Part shown: one piece after another, positions 1 to 10,305 of the stretch | How positions within the stretch are numbered: position 1 is the first letter of the stretch | How the letters are laid out: each line of letters starts with the position of its first letter | Assembly: GCA_033032865.1 (NCBI GenBank) | Contig: JAWHQI010000005.1 | Span: 13,106,001 to 13,170,000 of the forward strand | Direction of reading: 5' to 3' | DNA from: Dactylorhiza incarnata | Lineage: Eukaryota; Streptophyta; Magnoliopsida; Asparagales; Orchidaceae | Length of the DNA: 64,000 nt | Notes under the pieces: model-generated | Database searches by the model: none | Told to the model about the DNA's origin: nothing | Seen by the model: only the letters and a program-made list of their open reading frames with translations | Made by a program: the position numbers and the translations under genes

Positions 1-1124
1 GTAGTTTCGCCATATACCGATATATCCTGCCAACTGCATAGGCAATATCTAACCTGGTAATCGTCAATTATATCAGACCCAAACAAGAGCCAGGAACACC
101 AACGGATTAGGAAGAATCCTCCCCTCATCCCGCCGAAGATTTTGACCAACCTCCAGTGGAGTAGAGCTGCTCTTCTCTCCTTCCATGTTGAATTGCTTCA
201 CAATTCATTCCGCTTAGCCTTTCTGGGAAACAAGCACACCACTATCTTTCCTCTCCACCTTGAGTCCAAGAAATGGTGAAGCTCCCCCAGATCCTTCATC
301 TCGAATATGATAGCTAATTCAGCCAGAAGCTTAGCTACCTCTACCTCCGAGTTCCCTGTGATGATCATGTCATCAACATACAAGATCATTAAGACTTGCA
401 GCTCCCCAATATTCTTTACGAACAGACTCGAGTCTGAATCTGAAGCAAAATATCTGCAGAACTGGAGATATTCTGCGATCTTCCCATACCACTCCTAAGG
501 CGCTTGCTTCAGCCCGTAAAGAGCCTTCTTGAGCTTGCATACATGTCCTGGATGAACTTCCAATACATATCCCGCTGGCTAAACTATGATGATATCCTTA
601 TCAATCTCACCGTACAAGAAAGCATTCTTTACGCCGAGTTGCCAAATCTTCCACCCTTGGCTAGCTGCCAACGCAATCACCACTCGTACCGAAGTCATCT
701 GGGCTACCGGACTGAACGTCTCTTTATAGTCTTCTCCGTACTATTGAGAGAACCCTCGAGCTATAAGGCGAGCCTTATACCGCTCGATACTCCCGTAAGC
801 TTTCTTCTTCAGCTTGTAAACCCACTTGCATGTTACAGGAGTAGTGTCATCTACCTTGGGCACAAGATCCTAAGTCTCATTCTTCTTGAGGGCATCCATC
901 TCCTCATTCATGGCATCATCCCACTCCTTGACTCCAGTGGCATTTTCAAAGCATGACGACTCTTGCTCATCCAAGGGGCTAACAAAGAAACATGAGACGA
1001 AGCTCACCAGATTTCCCCCTGTATACCGAGCTGGTGGAATAATAGTCCTCTTGGACCTCCTCAGAGCATTACTCTGATCCACCTCTTCCACTGCAACTTC
1101 TGGACTAGATATCCTTTCAGGCAT
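1..1124 (-). pseudogene. R1 reverse transcriptase fragment (Ty1/copia)
   Basis: The minus strand encodes the start of a copia RT in several frames. Around 870-1,124 a basic RRSKR segment precedes the EWDDAMNEEMDALKKNET start of the RT module. The middle part continues through 500-870 with stops and shifts, including matches to the [14 protein letters not shown] motif region near 510-530. The catalytic YVDD box is visible at about 360-385 in MILYVDDMIITG, followed by the DLGELHHFL segment. Below base 200 the frame shifts again towards the RT/RNase H linker and the window ends. It would have copied element RNA into DNA in virus-like particles. Several in-frame stops make it non-functional. Confidence 0.88.
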
Positions 1125-1399
1125 ACTTCAAGCATTGCTCCCCCTGCTTCCAGATTCTGAAGAACCTGACCCAGAGCTAGAAGCAACTGGAGCACTTGGA
1201 GAAATAGGCAACTCCACTAGAACTTCCCTTGTAGCTTCTTCTGGTCCACCATCCAACCTGCTTTCTTGTAGCTCAATAGAAGAGCTACCCTGGTATCATG
1301 TCAATTCATCAAATACCATATCCCTTGAGACCACGGCTCTCCATGTCTCTGGATCCATGCATCTCCAACTCCTCTTTCAGTCATCATAACCTACGAAGT
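1125..1399 (-). pseudogene. R1 integrase-RT linker, degenerate
   Basis: This stretch joins the integrase piece to the RT piece of R1. In copia polyproteins it holds a poorly conserved Ser/Pro-rich linker. On the minus strand it is rich in Ser, Glu and Pro codons and carries frame breaks. No catalytic motif was seen. Confidence 0.55.
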
Positions 1400-1867
1400 C
1401 TACTTCCTTACTAACGCATCTAGCTTCATTCTAAGGGCATCAAGAACATGCACATAGTAGGTAGATCTGAACACTCGAAGGTGTTCCACCATAGGATTTA
1501 TCTTGAACATCAACTCATGTGTGGTCTTCATGTTGATTGGACTAAGAGGCATCCGATTGATGACATAAGTTGCACAAGACATTCCCTCTGCCCAGAAGGA
1601 CTTTGGAATACTCTTAGCATGAAGCCAACATTTGCAGGTCTCCGTCAGATAATGGATCTTCCTCTCTGCAACTCCATTCTGTTGTGGAGTGTGAGTACAA
1701 GAGAGCTCTCTCTGGATGTCATGCTTCCTACAGAAGTTAAAGAACGCATTTGAGGTGAACTCCCCTCCATTGTTGGTTCTAAACTTCTTGATCCGCAAGT
1801 TAAGCCGACCTTCCACAAGCTCCTTGAACTCCACAAACTTCCCGAACACCTCAGACTTCTCCTTCAT
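1400..1867 (-). pseudogene. R1 integrase core fragment
   Basis: A 155-codon minus-strand frame carries the second half of a copia integrase core (rve fold). Visible marks are FRTNNGGEF, where the second catalytic Asp of the D-D-E triad is normally found but Asn is present, then [11 protein letters not shown], which supplies the catalytic Glu, and ESFWAEG-like residues after it. Integrase would join element cDNA ends to host DNA. The Asp-to-Asn change alone should abolish activity. The first Asp lies upstream in the 1,864-2,133 frame (HGDLF), so a frameshift near 1,865 separates the two. Confidence 0.88.
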
Positions 1868-2133
1868 AATGTATTCCTAAGTATACTTAGTGAGTCATCA
1901 ATAAAGACCAGCATATACCTGTTGCCTCCAAGACTGGCAGTTGCGGTAGGTCTAAACAGATCACCATGAATACACTCCAATGGTGCTTTGCATCTGCTTT
2001 GTGATTTGTTGAATGGAAGGCGATGAGCCTTACCATATTGGCAACCTGCACAAACATGACCTTCACCGAAAGATGACAGACTAGGCAAGCCTCTCACAAG
2101 GCCTCTTCCCTCCATAGCCTTCAGCTTATCCAT
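1864..2133 (-). pseudogene. R1 GAG-pre-integrase zinc domain and integrase start
   Basis: The minus-strand product contains an integrase N-terminal HHCC zinc domain. The two His lie in HKRLGHVG just upstream of the open frame (about 2,130-2,160, after an in-frame stop) and the two Cys are in HVCAGC. It is followed by ECIHGDLFRPT, which carries the first catalytic Asp, and by a LGGNRYMLVFIDD segment typical of copia integrases. The frame ends where it shifts into the next piece at about 1,865. Confidence 0.86.
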
Positions 2134-2411
2134 CCCAACATGCCCAAGTCTTTTATGTCAGCTAGCAACACTATCATTAGTCCTCATCTTATCAACATAG
2201 GAACTTGTAGATAACACAAACAAGTCCTTCACCCATCTTCCAACATGAGTGACTTTAGCCTCCACTGCTGACACATTCCGAAGAAACTTCACTTATGTTG
2301 GACCAAACAGAACCTGATAGCCAGCATCAACAGCATTGGTCACCGAGAAGAGGTTTTTCTTCATCCCTGGAACATGATAGACACTCTTCAACGTGAGTGG
2401 ACCTCTATCTC
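2134..2411 (-). pseudogene. R1 protease C-terminal part, cut by R2
   Basis: On the minus strand from 2,406 downward the codons read DRGPLTLKSVYHVPGMKKNL in the first 20 positions, the usual C-terminal half of a copia aspartic protease before GAG-pre-integrase. Its N-terminal half, with the DSG active site, is at 14,197-14,420, on the other side of R2. Bases 2,407-2,411 (atctc) are the left copy of the imperfect R2 target-site duplication. Confidence 0.82.
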
Positions 2412-3282
2412 TGATACGTTGAAATTTAACTTTTTAGAAAAGCTCTTTCTTTCTTTAGACTTTAACCTTAGGCGGACGTTTTCGAAGAGTCCCGCGAGTA
2501 ATTCTACTTCGAGGAATTACCCGTTATCCTATCAAAAGATAGAAGTAACGGCCTTTTCCTCTTTCGAAATATCGACGATTACTCTTTGGCCGCGTCGCCA
2601 AAAGCTAAGTAGAAAGGGTTTGAAAGGCTTATGTTGAAATGAAAGTTGAAAGCTTTTTGAATATGTTATGTTGTTGCAACAATTTTGTAAATGATAGTTT
2701 CCTTTTTAAAACCTCTTTCACCTTGAACTAGTTGCAACAACCAAAGGTTTGTTGCAACAATTTTCTAAGTGTTTTTAAAAGAGTTTTAATTTGCTTTTGA
2801 GAGAAAGCTTTTGGGTTTATATAATTATCCGGACTAAAATCAATAAAGGCAAGTGGACCTTATCGATAGTAGTATAGGATATTTCTTTTGAAATATCAAG
2901 TTCGTATTTTTCCAAGGTCGTATCGATTATTTCTACTTCTACGGAACGCGCTATTATTTTATCGAAAAGAGATTTGAATTGATTTTTATAGCTTTGTAGA
3001 AAAACTAATGACGAAAATTAAGGTTGGTGTGCGTTTAACGATAATTGCGATAAAAAGCGAGAAAGCACGAAAACGTTAATTTAGAAAGTAGTTTTGCTTA
3101 GAATTTTTTAGAGTTTTATAAAGCAATAATGATAACTACGACGATTTTAAGCGATTGTGCGGTTAGCGGAATTAGCAAAAAGCAATTATATTAAAAACAA
3201 AAGATGCACTAATTGAAAACTCACGCACTCTACGGAATTAAAATGAAAGCGGTAAATTACAGAAATTAAAGAAATGCGATCC

Positions 3283-3480
3283 CTACCCAAATAGGTAGAG
3301 GGGAAATAAATGCGTGAGCGAGTCCTATCCTAATGGATAGACGGGAAATAAATGCGTGACGAGTCCTATCCAAATGGATAGGCGGGAAATAAATGCGTGA
3401 CGAGTCCTATCCAAATGGATAGGCGGGAAATAAATGCGTGACGAGTCCTATCCAAATGGATAGGCGGGAAATAAATGCGT
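3283..3480. repeat. Tandem 41-bp hairpin repeats in R2 3' LTR
   Basis: Five units start at 3,283, 3,325, 3,366, 3,407 and 3,448. Each contains an inverted repeat, CTATCC-aaat-GGATAG in four of them. The first has CTACC-caaata-GGTAG, where both arms have changed so that pairing is kept. The spacing is 41-42 bp and the spacer GCGGGAAATAAATGCGTGA is nearly invariant. The array lies downstream of the TATA box in element orientation, so it should be transcribed. Confidence 0.9.
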
Positions 3481-3539
3481 GACGGAAATGAAAGCTAAGC
3501 TATTGAATTACAAAAAAGGCGCAAAATTTATCCACCTAC

Positions 3540-3880
3540 ACGCACACACCCTTGCTTGAAATGAAATCTAAGTTAAAGAAAACAAAATCTATTCTCATAC
3601 ACACACACACTTACTTTAATTGAAATCTAAGTTAAAGAAAACAAAGTCTATTCTCATACACACACACACACACACTTACTTTACTTGAAATCTAAGTTAA
3701 AGAAAACAAAATCTATACTCATACACACACACACACTTTAATATGAAACCATCTAAAATTAAAAGAAAGCTAAAAACATTAAAATTACCCTCATACACTC
3801 ACACACACTAATATGAAATCAACTAAAATTAAAAGAAAGATACAAATAAGTAAAACTACTCTCATACACACACACAAATT
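3540..3880. repeat. CA-microsatellite-bearing tandem repeats in R2 3' LTR
   Basis: About five imperfect units of 60-70 bp each contain a CTCATACACACA run followed by a conserved segment such as GAAATCTAAGTTAAAGAAAA. CA run lengths differ between units and between the two LTRs. The matching region in the 5' LTR is about 12,945-13,265. No coding potential. Confidence 0.8.
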
Positions 3881-4176
3881 AAAAAGGAAATCTAATTAAA
3901 ATAACAAAAATTACAAAAACTAAATTAAAAAGAAAGAAAGAAGAAAAAAAGGAAGAACACACACAAACTTTCCAACAAACAAGAGAAGAGAATTACAAAA
4001 CAAGCTAACCTATTTTATTTCCATCAAAAATATTACAAAGTTGGAGAGAGAAAATGCAAAAAAGACATAAAATTGAAAACAGCAAAAAATGGCCCACAAT
4101 CTCAAGAAAAGCTCTCAAAATTCTGAACCCCCACCCTCAGCCGAATCTGGCTATTTATTGGCAAAATTTTGGAATT

Positions 4177-4641
4177 ACACGCCCTCGGACACGGGCGTGT
4201 CTGAGGGCGTGACACGGCTTGGGGTGCGAATAGTCAGAACAGCTGGATCCAGGCAGGCATCTAGAAGGCTTGAGTGGAATCCTCGGACGAACACGGGCGT
4301 GACCATGTACACGGCCTAGGTCACGGGCGTGACCTAGGTCGGTTGGCTGGAGCTTGAACTGGGCGTGACACCTGGCGTGTCCTTTGTTCTTCTGGAAGGA
4401 ATTGATGGGTCACGGGCGTGACCAAGTACACGGCATCGGTCACCGGCGTGACTTGATTCTTCTGGAAGGAATGAACCTTTAGTGACTTGAATCTGGGATG
4501 CACATCCAACACGGGCGTGACCATGTACACGGCCTCGGTCACGGTCGTGACCGAGGGCGTGTCTTGATGTTTGAACAGAGAGATGAAAATGTTAGGGATT
4601 AGTGAACACGCCCTTGGACACGGGCGTGTCCGAGGGCGTGT
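4177..4641. promoter_or_regulatory. U3 palindromic word array, R2 3' LTR
   Basis: CpG-rich words built on CACGGGCGTGAC and ACACGG repeat about ten times. Two long inverted repeats frame the array: at 4,177-4,206 and at 4,608-4,641 the arms CACGCCCT(c/t)GGACAC and GTGTCC(g/t)AGGGCGTG pair with one mismatch around a GGGC loop. The array lies between the LTR 5' edge and the TATA region. A transcription-factor-binding role is inferred. Confidence 0.7.
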
Positions 4642-4806
4642 ATTAACAAAAAGACAGAAAGTTTATCAGATTAAAATAAAACTTAGTTAAAAGTCAAAAT
4701 AACCAAAACAAACAATTTGTTTATTTAATTACATAGATTATTTATAATTCTAAGCAAAAATACACTAAAAACTATATAGAAAAACACGTATAATTACTAT
4801 TCATCA

Positions 4807-4848
4807 AACTCCATTTAAAGAAACTACACCCTTCTTCTCAACTACATG
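4807..4848. repeat. 42-bp copy of R1 protease sequence inside R2
   Basis: This segment directly inside the R2 3' LTR matches 14,192-14,233, the R1 sequence immediately outside the R2 5' LTR, with one substitution. On the minus strand both read in the R1 protease frame (HVVEK(E/K)GVVSLNG), and the right-hand copy continues in frame into R1 on its upstream side. It therefore looks like host-element sequence copied to the wrong end of R2. Confidence 0.75.
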
Positions 4849-5819
4849 TTTTTTTTTTGTTTTTGTTTTTTCTAAGTTAATTAATAATTTTTTTTGGGGG
4901 TTTTAATTTTAGTTATATATATTTACATAACAAATTTACAAAAAGAAATGAGGAAAAAAAGGGAGAGGGATAAAGTTGTTGTAAATTTTTTTTTTTTCTT
5001 TTCAAAGAAAGGGATAAACAAATTTACAAGAAATAAAAAGAGGGAAAACACGCCCCCATACTTAAAGCCAACATTGTCCTCAATGTTGAAGTTAAGTGTG
5101 AGGAACGAAAATATGTACAAAAATGTGAAGATTTAATTACAAAATAGATAAAATATATACAAGAATAGTTACAAAATAAAAAGGAACTCCACGAATATAT
5201 ACAAAATTGTTTTTTGGTTTGTTTTAGTTTTCCGAAATGTACAAAACACGAATAAAATACGTATAAAAGAAGTTAAAAGTATATATGTGATCATATTTTT
5301 TATTTTATATGTTTTTTTTTGTTTTGGTTTTAATTTTGAACTATGCATGTTTTAAAATATATCAAAAATTTTAAGAAAGATATAGTAAATAAAGAAAAAG
5401 CTTTAAGATAAAAAGCAAGGAAGAAATAAGAGAAATAAAAAGGTAAAAGCAACGGGGTTTTCTCGTTTTGAAATATCGACAAAAATCCCCTCTCTGGTCT
5501 GCCGAGTAATCCTACTTTGAGAAACTTCCTAGTGTCTTATCTTAAAATTCCCAAAATTCTTTTTGATTTTCGTTTTGAAGTTTTTGCATTATTTTATTTT
5601 GTTTTATGTTTCCGTTTGGAAAAAGAATGATAATTTAAAATATGCATAATTATTAATATTATTTTTCATTTTGTTTGATTATTATTTATTATTATTATTT
5701 ATTATTATTATTAATTATATTTTTGTTTAAGTTTTTTGTTTTGAAATTACAATTTATTTCATCATTTGTTTTTTTATGTAAATAAGAACAACAATAAAAA
5801 AACGTAATGAGATAAATAT
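4849..5819. other. R2 3' untranslated spacer, AT-rich
   Basis: There is no gene here and the usual Athila env-like ORF is missing. The stretch has poly-T and AT-rich tracts (4,849-5,040, 5,270-5,340, 5,590-5,790). At about 5,057-5,100 the minus strand reads ACATTGAGGACAATGT, an inverted repeat with a four-base loop, followed by TTTAAGTATGGGGGCG. This is the hairpin plus purine-rich tract usually found near the 3' end of Athila/Tat elements. The distance of about 250 bp to the LTR is unusual for a polypurine tract. Confidence 0.65.
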
Positions 5820-5866
5820 CGGGGTGCCTCCCACGAGCGCTTTGTTTACCGTCTCGTAGCTTGACG
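5820..5866 (-). other. Conserved post-pol motif of R2
   Basis: On the minus strand GACGGTAAACAAAGCGCT is followed by CGTGGGAGGCACCCC. It lies just after the pol stop codon. Nearly the same sequence occurs after the R8 coding region at 61,438-61,485. The pattern recurs in Athila/Tat-type elements and its function is not known to me. Confidence 0.75.
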
Positions 5867-5887
5867 CATTGGCGGGGTACGATCTTT

Positions 5888-6379
5888 TTAGAGGTGGGGG
5901 AGGGGTATGGAATTTAGCTTCCCTCCCAGTTGATCCCCCGCGTGGTAGAGTTTTAGTCGGTGACCGTTAACTTTTAAGTCGCCTTTTTCCGGGTGGGTTA
6001 TAAGGACGGTCCCGTATGGCCAAACCTCTTTCACTTGAAAGGGGCCGGACCAACGGGATTTTAGTTTCCCCGGAAAAAGACGAAGACGTGAATTATATAG
6101 GAGGACGAGATCGCCCGGCGCAAATGATTTTGGAAATGTAATTTTTCGGTCGTGGTAAAATTTAGAGCGTTCCTTATAAAATTTATTACTCTCGTAGGCG
6201 TTCGCACGCCATTCATCGAGTTCGTTTAATTGGAATTTCCGATTTTCGGCGGTTAAATTATGATCGAGATTTAAAAGTTTTAACGCCCAAAAAGCGCGGT
6301 GCTCTAATTCTATGGGCAAATGGCACGCCTTGTCGTAGACTAATCGATAAGGCGTACAACCGATTGCGTTCTTGTACAC
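5888..6379 (-). pseudogene. R2 integrase C-terminal domain
   Basis: This is 163 codons in the same frame as the integrase core, after two in-frame stops near 6,380 and 6,419. It begins with the [20 protein letters not shown] block that follows the rve core in Ty3/gypsy integrases. It then has a basic [15 protein letters not shown] segment, the GPF/Y module that binds DNA and helps oligomerisation. The frame ends at its own stop 65 bp before the conserved post-pol motif, so this is probably the true pol C-terminus. No chromodomain is present, as expected for Athila. Confidence 0.9.
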
Positions 6380-6418
6380 CGTACGATATGCTCACAACGC
6401 CTCGTCTAATTTAATTGC

Positions 6419-6718
6419 TCAATCCTTCCTATTAGTGGAAACGGTTTTTTTTAATATTCGCTTAATTTCTCGATTTACTACCTCCACTTGGCCGCTCGTT
6501 TGGGGGTGATAGGCGGTGGTGAGCTTATGCGTGACGCCATATTTAGATAAAGTTTTTTCAAACTGGGTGTTGCAGAAGTGCGTACCCCTATCACTGACTA
6601 TCGCGCGGGGCGCGCCGAAGCGAGAAAATAATTTTTTAAGAAATTTGACAACGACTCTCGCATCGTTGGTGGGGAGAGCTTGCGCTTCCGCCCACCTAGA
6701 TACGTAGTCGACCGCCAC
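6419..6718 (-). pseudogene. R2 integrase catalytic core
   Basis: The 99-codon minus-strand frame contains all three D-D-E positions: Asp in [11 protein letters not shown], Asp in [10 protein letters not shown] and Glu in [11 protein letters not shown]. The residues around YHPQTSGQ are standard for Ty3/gypsy integrases. Its neighbours are the zinc-binding part at 6,696-7,084 in other frames and the C-terminal domain after the stop at 6,419. The catalytic residues are intact, but the polyprotein is broken on both sides. Confidence 0.92.
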
Positions 6719-7084
6719 TAAAATGTAGCGATTTGTATATGAAGGAGGTAGGGGGCCTATGAAATCTATGCCCCATAAATCGAAAATCTCGCATTCTAAA
6801 TAAAAAATTTAGGGGCATCTCGTCGCGACGAGAGATGTTACCCGACCGTTGGCAGCTATCGCATGCGCTCACAAAAGTGTGAGCATATTTGAAGAGAGCG
6901 GGCCAATAAAATCCGCCTCCAGCGCCTTCTGCGTGGTCCGGTTGGCTTGATAATGCCCCCCGGCCGGCCCCTCGTGGCAGTGCCGCAATATTTGCGCACC
7001 CTCCTCGCCCGATACGCATCTTCGCACGATTTGGTCTGCGCAAACGCGAAATAGGAAAGGGTCCTCCCAAAAGTAGTTTTTCAA
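6696..7084 (-). pseudogene. R2 integrase N-terminal zinc domain, frameshifted
   Basis: Two overlapping minus-strand frames share this domain. One (6,869-7,084) has [20 protein letters not shown] and [11 protein letters not shown], which supplies the two His. The other (6,696-7,070) has [12 protein letters not shown], with the two Cys, and then continues towards the core. An HHCC domain is therefore present but split by a frameshift near 6,870-6,900, with another before the core at about 6,780. Confidence 0.88.
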
Positions 7085-7427
7085 ATCAGAAAAGAATTTC
7101 TTCTTTTACTGTTTTGAAAAGTCTTTTGGAAGCACCCGCGCAACTAAATAGTTGGCGTAATCTGCGAACCAAGGGGTGGGAGAAGTGTTTAAATTTGATA
7201 AAGTTAAAAGACGCTCCTCGGGAAATCGATCATCGATTTCCGGTTCGACGAGCGCTTCCGTGATCGGGCGCTCTAAATGAGAGAGGTGGTCGGCCGCTAA
7301 ATTTTCAGCCCCTTCTTATCCCGGATCTCTAAATCAAATTCTTGTAATAGGAGGACCCATCGAAGAAGGCGGGGCTTAGCATCTATTTTATCTAATAAAT
7401 ATTTTAGGGCGGAGTGGTCGGTAAATA
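7085..7427 (-). pseudogene. R2 RNase H and tether region
   Basis: On the minus strand, in a frame different from the RT frame, [20 protein letters not shown] is readable between about 7,440 and 7,380, typical of the Ty3/gypsy RNase H active region. An acidic segment from about 7,330 to 7,200 then leads into integrase. A frameshift near 7,485-7,495 separates it from the RT frame and further stops follow, so no long ORF survives. Confidence 0.75.
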
Positions 7428-8309
7428 CTATAATTTTTGAAAGCGTGACGTAGGGCCTAAACTTATCGATGGCGAAGACGACGGAAGGAGTTCCTTTTCC
7501 GTGGTCGTGTAATTGGCCTGTGCGGCCGTGAGCGTGCGGGATGCATAATAGATAGGATGAAAATATTTATTTATGTGTTGGCCTAATACGGCCCCTACCG
7601 CTATATCGCTCGCGTCGCACATAATCTCAAACAGAAGGGTCCAATCGGGCGCCACCAGAATGGGAGAATTGATAAGTTTTTCTTTTATAAGTTCAAATGC
7701 CTCTACGCACGCGTCATCAAAAATAAATGGAGATTCCTTCTCCAAGAGGTGGGTTAGCGGTTTTGTTATTTTAGAAAAATTTTGAATGAACCGCCTATAA
7801 AAACCCGCGTGGCCAAGAAAACTACGAATAGATTTTATATTTGAGGGCGCGGGAAGTTTTTCGATTATTTCGACCTTGGCCTTGTCGACCCCCATCCCTC
7901 TTGCGGAAATTTTGTGTCTGAGAACTAAGCCTTCTCGAACCATAAAATTACACTTCTCCCAGTTTAAAACCAGGTTCGTTTCTTCGCATCGTTGGAGGAC
8001 TCGATCTAAATTTTTTAAACAATTTTGGAAGGAGCTTCCAAAGACCGAGAAGTCATCCATAAAGACTTCCATAATATCCTCTACGAGCTCTCCAAAGATC
8101 ACCATCATACATCGTTGGAATGTAGTGGGCGCATTGAAGAGGCCGAACGGCATCCTTCGGTATGCGAAGGTACCGAAGGGGCACGTAAAGGTAGTTTTCT
8201 CCTGGTCTTCGGGGGAGATAGGAATTTGTAAAAACCCCGAAAGACCATCGAGAAAACAATAATATGGATGACCCGAAAGTCGCTCCAGAATTTGATCGAT
8301 AAACGGCAA
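7428..8309 (-). pseudogene. R2 reverse transcriptase
   Basis: This 293-codon open stretch holds most of a Ty3/gypsy RT. In order it has PFIDQILERLSGHPYYCFLD (first catalytic Asp in the YCFLDG turn), FTCPFGTFAYRRMPFGLFNAP, then VFMDDFSVFG, the YxDD-box equivalent, near residues 82-92. The thumb follows with KSIRSFLGHAGFYRRFI, and then the start of RNase H (LLFEIMCDASDIAVGAVLGQ). Upstream, an in-frame stop at about 8,325 cuts it from the palm start; downstream, a frameshift near 7,490 ends RNase H early. The sequence fits Athila closely. Confidence 0.94.
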
Positions 8310-8324
8310 CGGAAAGTGGTCTTT

Positions 8325-8798
8325 TCAGGTGGCATTATTTAATTTTCGGTAATCGATGCACACCCGCCAACCCGTAACAGTACGGGTTGGAATTAATTCG
8401 TTGTTTTGATTTGCCACTACCGTTAGACTGCCCTTTTTTGGCACGACATGAATGGGACTAACCCACGTGATGTCGGATATAGGGTAGATAATCCCCGCAT
8501 CCAGGAGTTTTATTACTTCAGCCTTAACGACATCTCGCATATTCGGGTTAAGTCGTCGCTGATGCTGGATGGTTTTGCGGGAATTATCTTCTAAGAAAAT
8601 TTTGTGCGTGCAAAAAGAGGGATTTATCCCCCTAATATCTGAAATTTTCCATGCAATTGCATGGCGATGCGTGGACAAAACTTTAACTAATTCGGAGGTT
8701 TCCGAATCGGTTAAAGAAGACAAAATAATAACCGGGAGTTTTAAATCCGCGGCGAGAAAAGCGTATTTTAAATGGTCGAGGAGTGGCTTAAGCTCCAA
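8325..8798 (-). pseudogene. R2 protease-RT connection and RT N-terminus
   Basis: The frame is the same as the gag-protease ORF upstream and the RT downstream, bounded by in-frame stops near 8,838 and 8,325. It contains HRHAIAWKISDIRGINPSFC, HKIFLE and then KAEVIKLLDAGIIYPISDI, the entry to the RT fingers, followed by WVSPIHVVPKKGS and GWRVCIDYRKLNNAT. With one frame running from 11,072 to 7,428, R2 originally made gag and pol as a single polyprotein. Confidence 0.92.
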
Positions 8799-8837
8799 GA
8801 CCGGGGGTTCTTCGTAAGAAGTTGTAATTTTTAAACT

Positions 8838-10262
8838 TTAAGAATTAAAAGACTCGAAAGGCGAATCTGGCGGCAATTCGTCCAAAGGGGCGAGGGTTGC
8901 CAGATCCGGATCGTCTAATGTTAAAGCGAGTAATTCTGCAAGCGAAGAACACTCATCCTCGAATGCAGATTCTAAGTGAAAGCAGGAATCGTCGTTCGAT
9001 AAAGAGTTTCGCATCGAAGGATTAATATGAAGGGTAACTTCATCGTCCCCTACCCGAAGGAGGAGGCGACCGTTACTCACATCAATTAATGCTCGGGAGG
9101 TCGCGAGGAAAGGGCGACTGAGGATAATTGGTACCTCGGCGTCCTCCTCGATGTCGAGGATGACGAAGTCTACCGGGAAGATAAACTTGTCAACCTTGAC
9201 CAGAACGTCCTCCACTACCCCGATAGGATATTTTATCAAGCGATCTGCGAGTTGGATGCTCATTTTCATTGGGGTGGGAACACCCAAATCTAGTTTTTTA
9301 AAGAGGAAGAAGGGCATTAAATTAATGCTCGCTCCCAGGTCCGCTAGGGCATATTTTATTATTAATTTGCCAAAAAGGCACGGGATGGAAAACCTTCCCG
9401 GGTCATTTAGTTTTGGTGGCAATTTAGTAAGTAGGACCGCCGAGCATTCCACATTTAATGAAACACGCGAAATACCCTCGAGCTTCTTTTTATTAGAAAG
9501 GAGCTCCTTAAGGTATTTCACGTATTTCGGCATCTGAGAGAGTGCCTCGCAGAAGGGGACGTTAATTTGAATTTGTTTTAATATTCGTAAAAATTTTTGA
9601 TAATGTTCGTCCTCCTTCTCTTTATTAATTTTTGCGGGGTAAGGAATTTGCGGGCTCGAAACGCCCGACTCTAATGTTTTTTCCTTATCTACTAAAATTG
9701 AAGACGAGGGTGGAGGGGTCGGAGGCGAAACAGTTACCTGACGCTCAACCCGCAATGGGGAGTCGACCTCCCTGCCGCTGCGAAGGGTAATGGCGTGGGC
9801 ATTTTCACGCGGGTTCTGCTCTGAGTTTCCTGGCAATGCTCCAAGTGGCCGCTCGGAGATCATTTTAGCGAGCTGTCCAACCTGCATTTCTAAATTTTTT
9901 AGCGATCCGGTTATATTCCGGATATTTGCCTCGTTGGACGCTATGTATTTTGTAAAAATCTCCTCGAGCGGAGTATGTTTTGGAGGGGGAGGCGGAAAGC
10001 CCTGCTGAAATCCTTGGGGATATCCTTGCGGAAATCCTTGCGGGATCGCAGGTGGAGGGCGTTGCGCGTTGTTAGGATTACTCCAGGAGAAGTTCGGGTG
10101 GCTCCTCCAACCCGGATTATAGTTATTACTATAAGGGTTGTTATTAGGATTGAAGGGCGCCCGCACTTGATTGCCAATGTACTCCACCGATTCCTCGATA
10201 ATACTATTATTATTTAGATTATTATTATTATGAGTATTAAAATTATTATTAGGATTATTCAA

Positions 10263-10305
<43 letters not shown>

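Larger units (their letters stand above)
2412..4806 (-). repeat. R2 3' LTR
   Basis: The left long terminal repeat runs from TGATACGTTG to ATTCATCA on the plus strand and matches the right copy along its whole 2,395 bp with scattered substitutions. In element orientation it holds, from 4,806 downward, a U3 with CpG-rich palindromic words (4,177-4,641), a TATA region (near 4,152-4,161, mutated to ctatttattg), a CA-repeat tract (3,540-3,880) and five tandem hairpins (3,283-3,463). Small ORFs predicted here are not genes. Confidence 0.93.

Noticed and set aside
3283..3480. CRISPR-like regular repeats (also at 48,014-48,636 and 50,707-51,900)
   Set aside because: The units are directly adjacent with no unique spacers, lie in plant LTR elements, and no cas genes exist.
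4089..4542. Small ORFs in the R2 LTR (and the similar ones at 11,804-12,022 and 13,706-13,927)
   Set aside because: They lie inside LTR regulatory repeats, are on either strand and show no domain.
5057..5100. R2 3' LTR starting at the purine tract near 5,055
   Set aside because: The right LTR does not contain 4,849-5,055, and TG/CA edges with matching length exist at 4,806 and 14,191.
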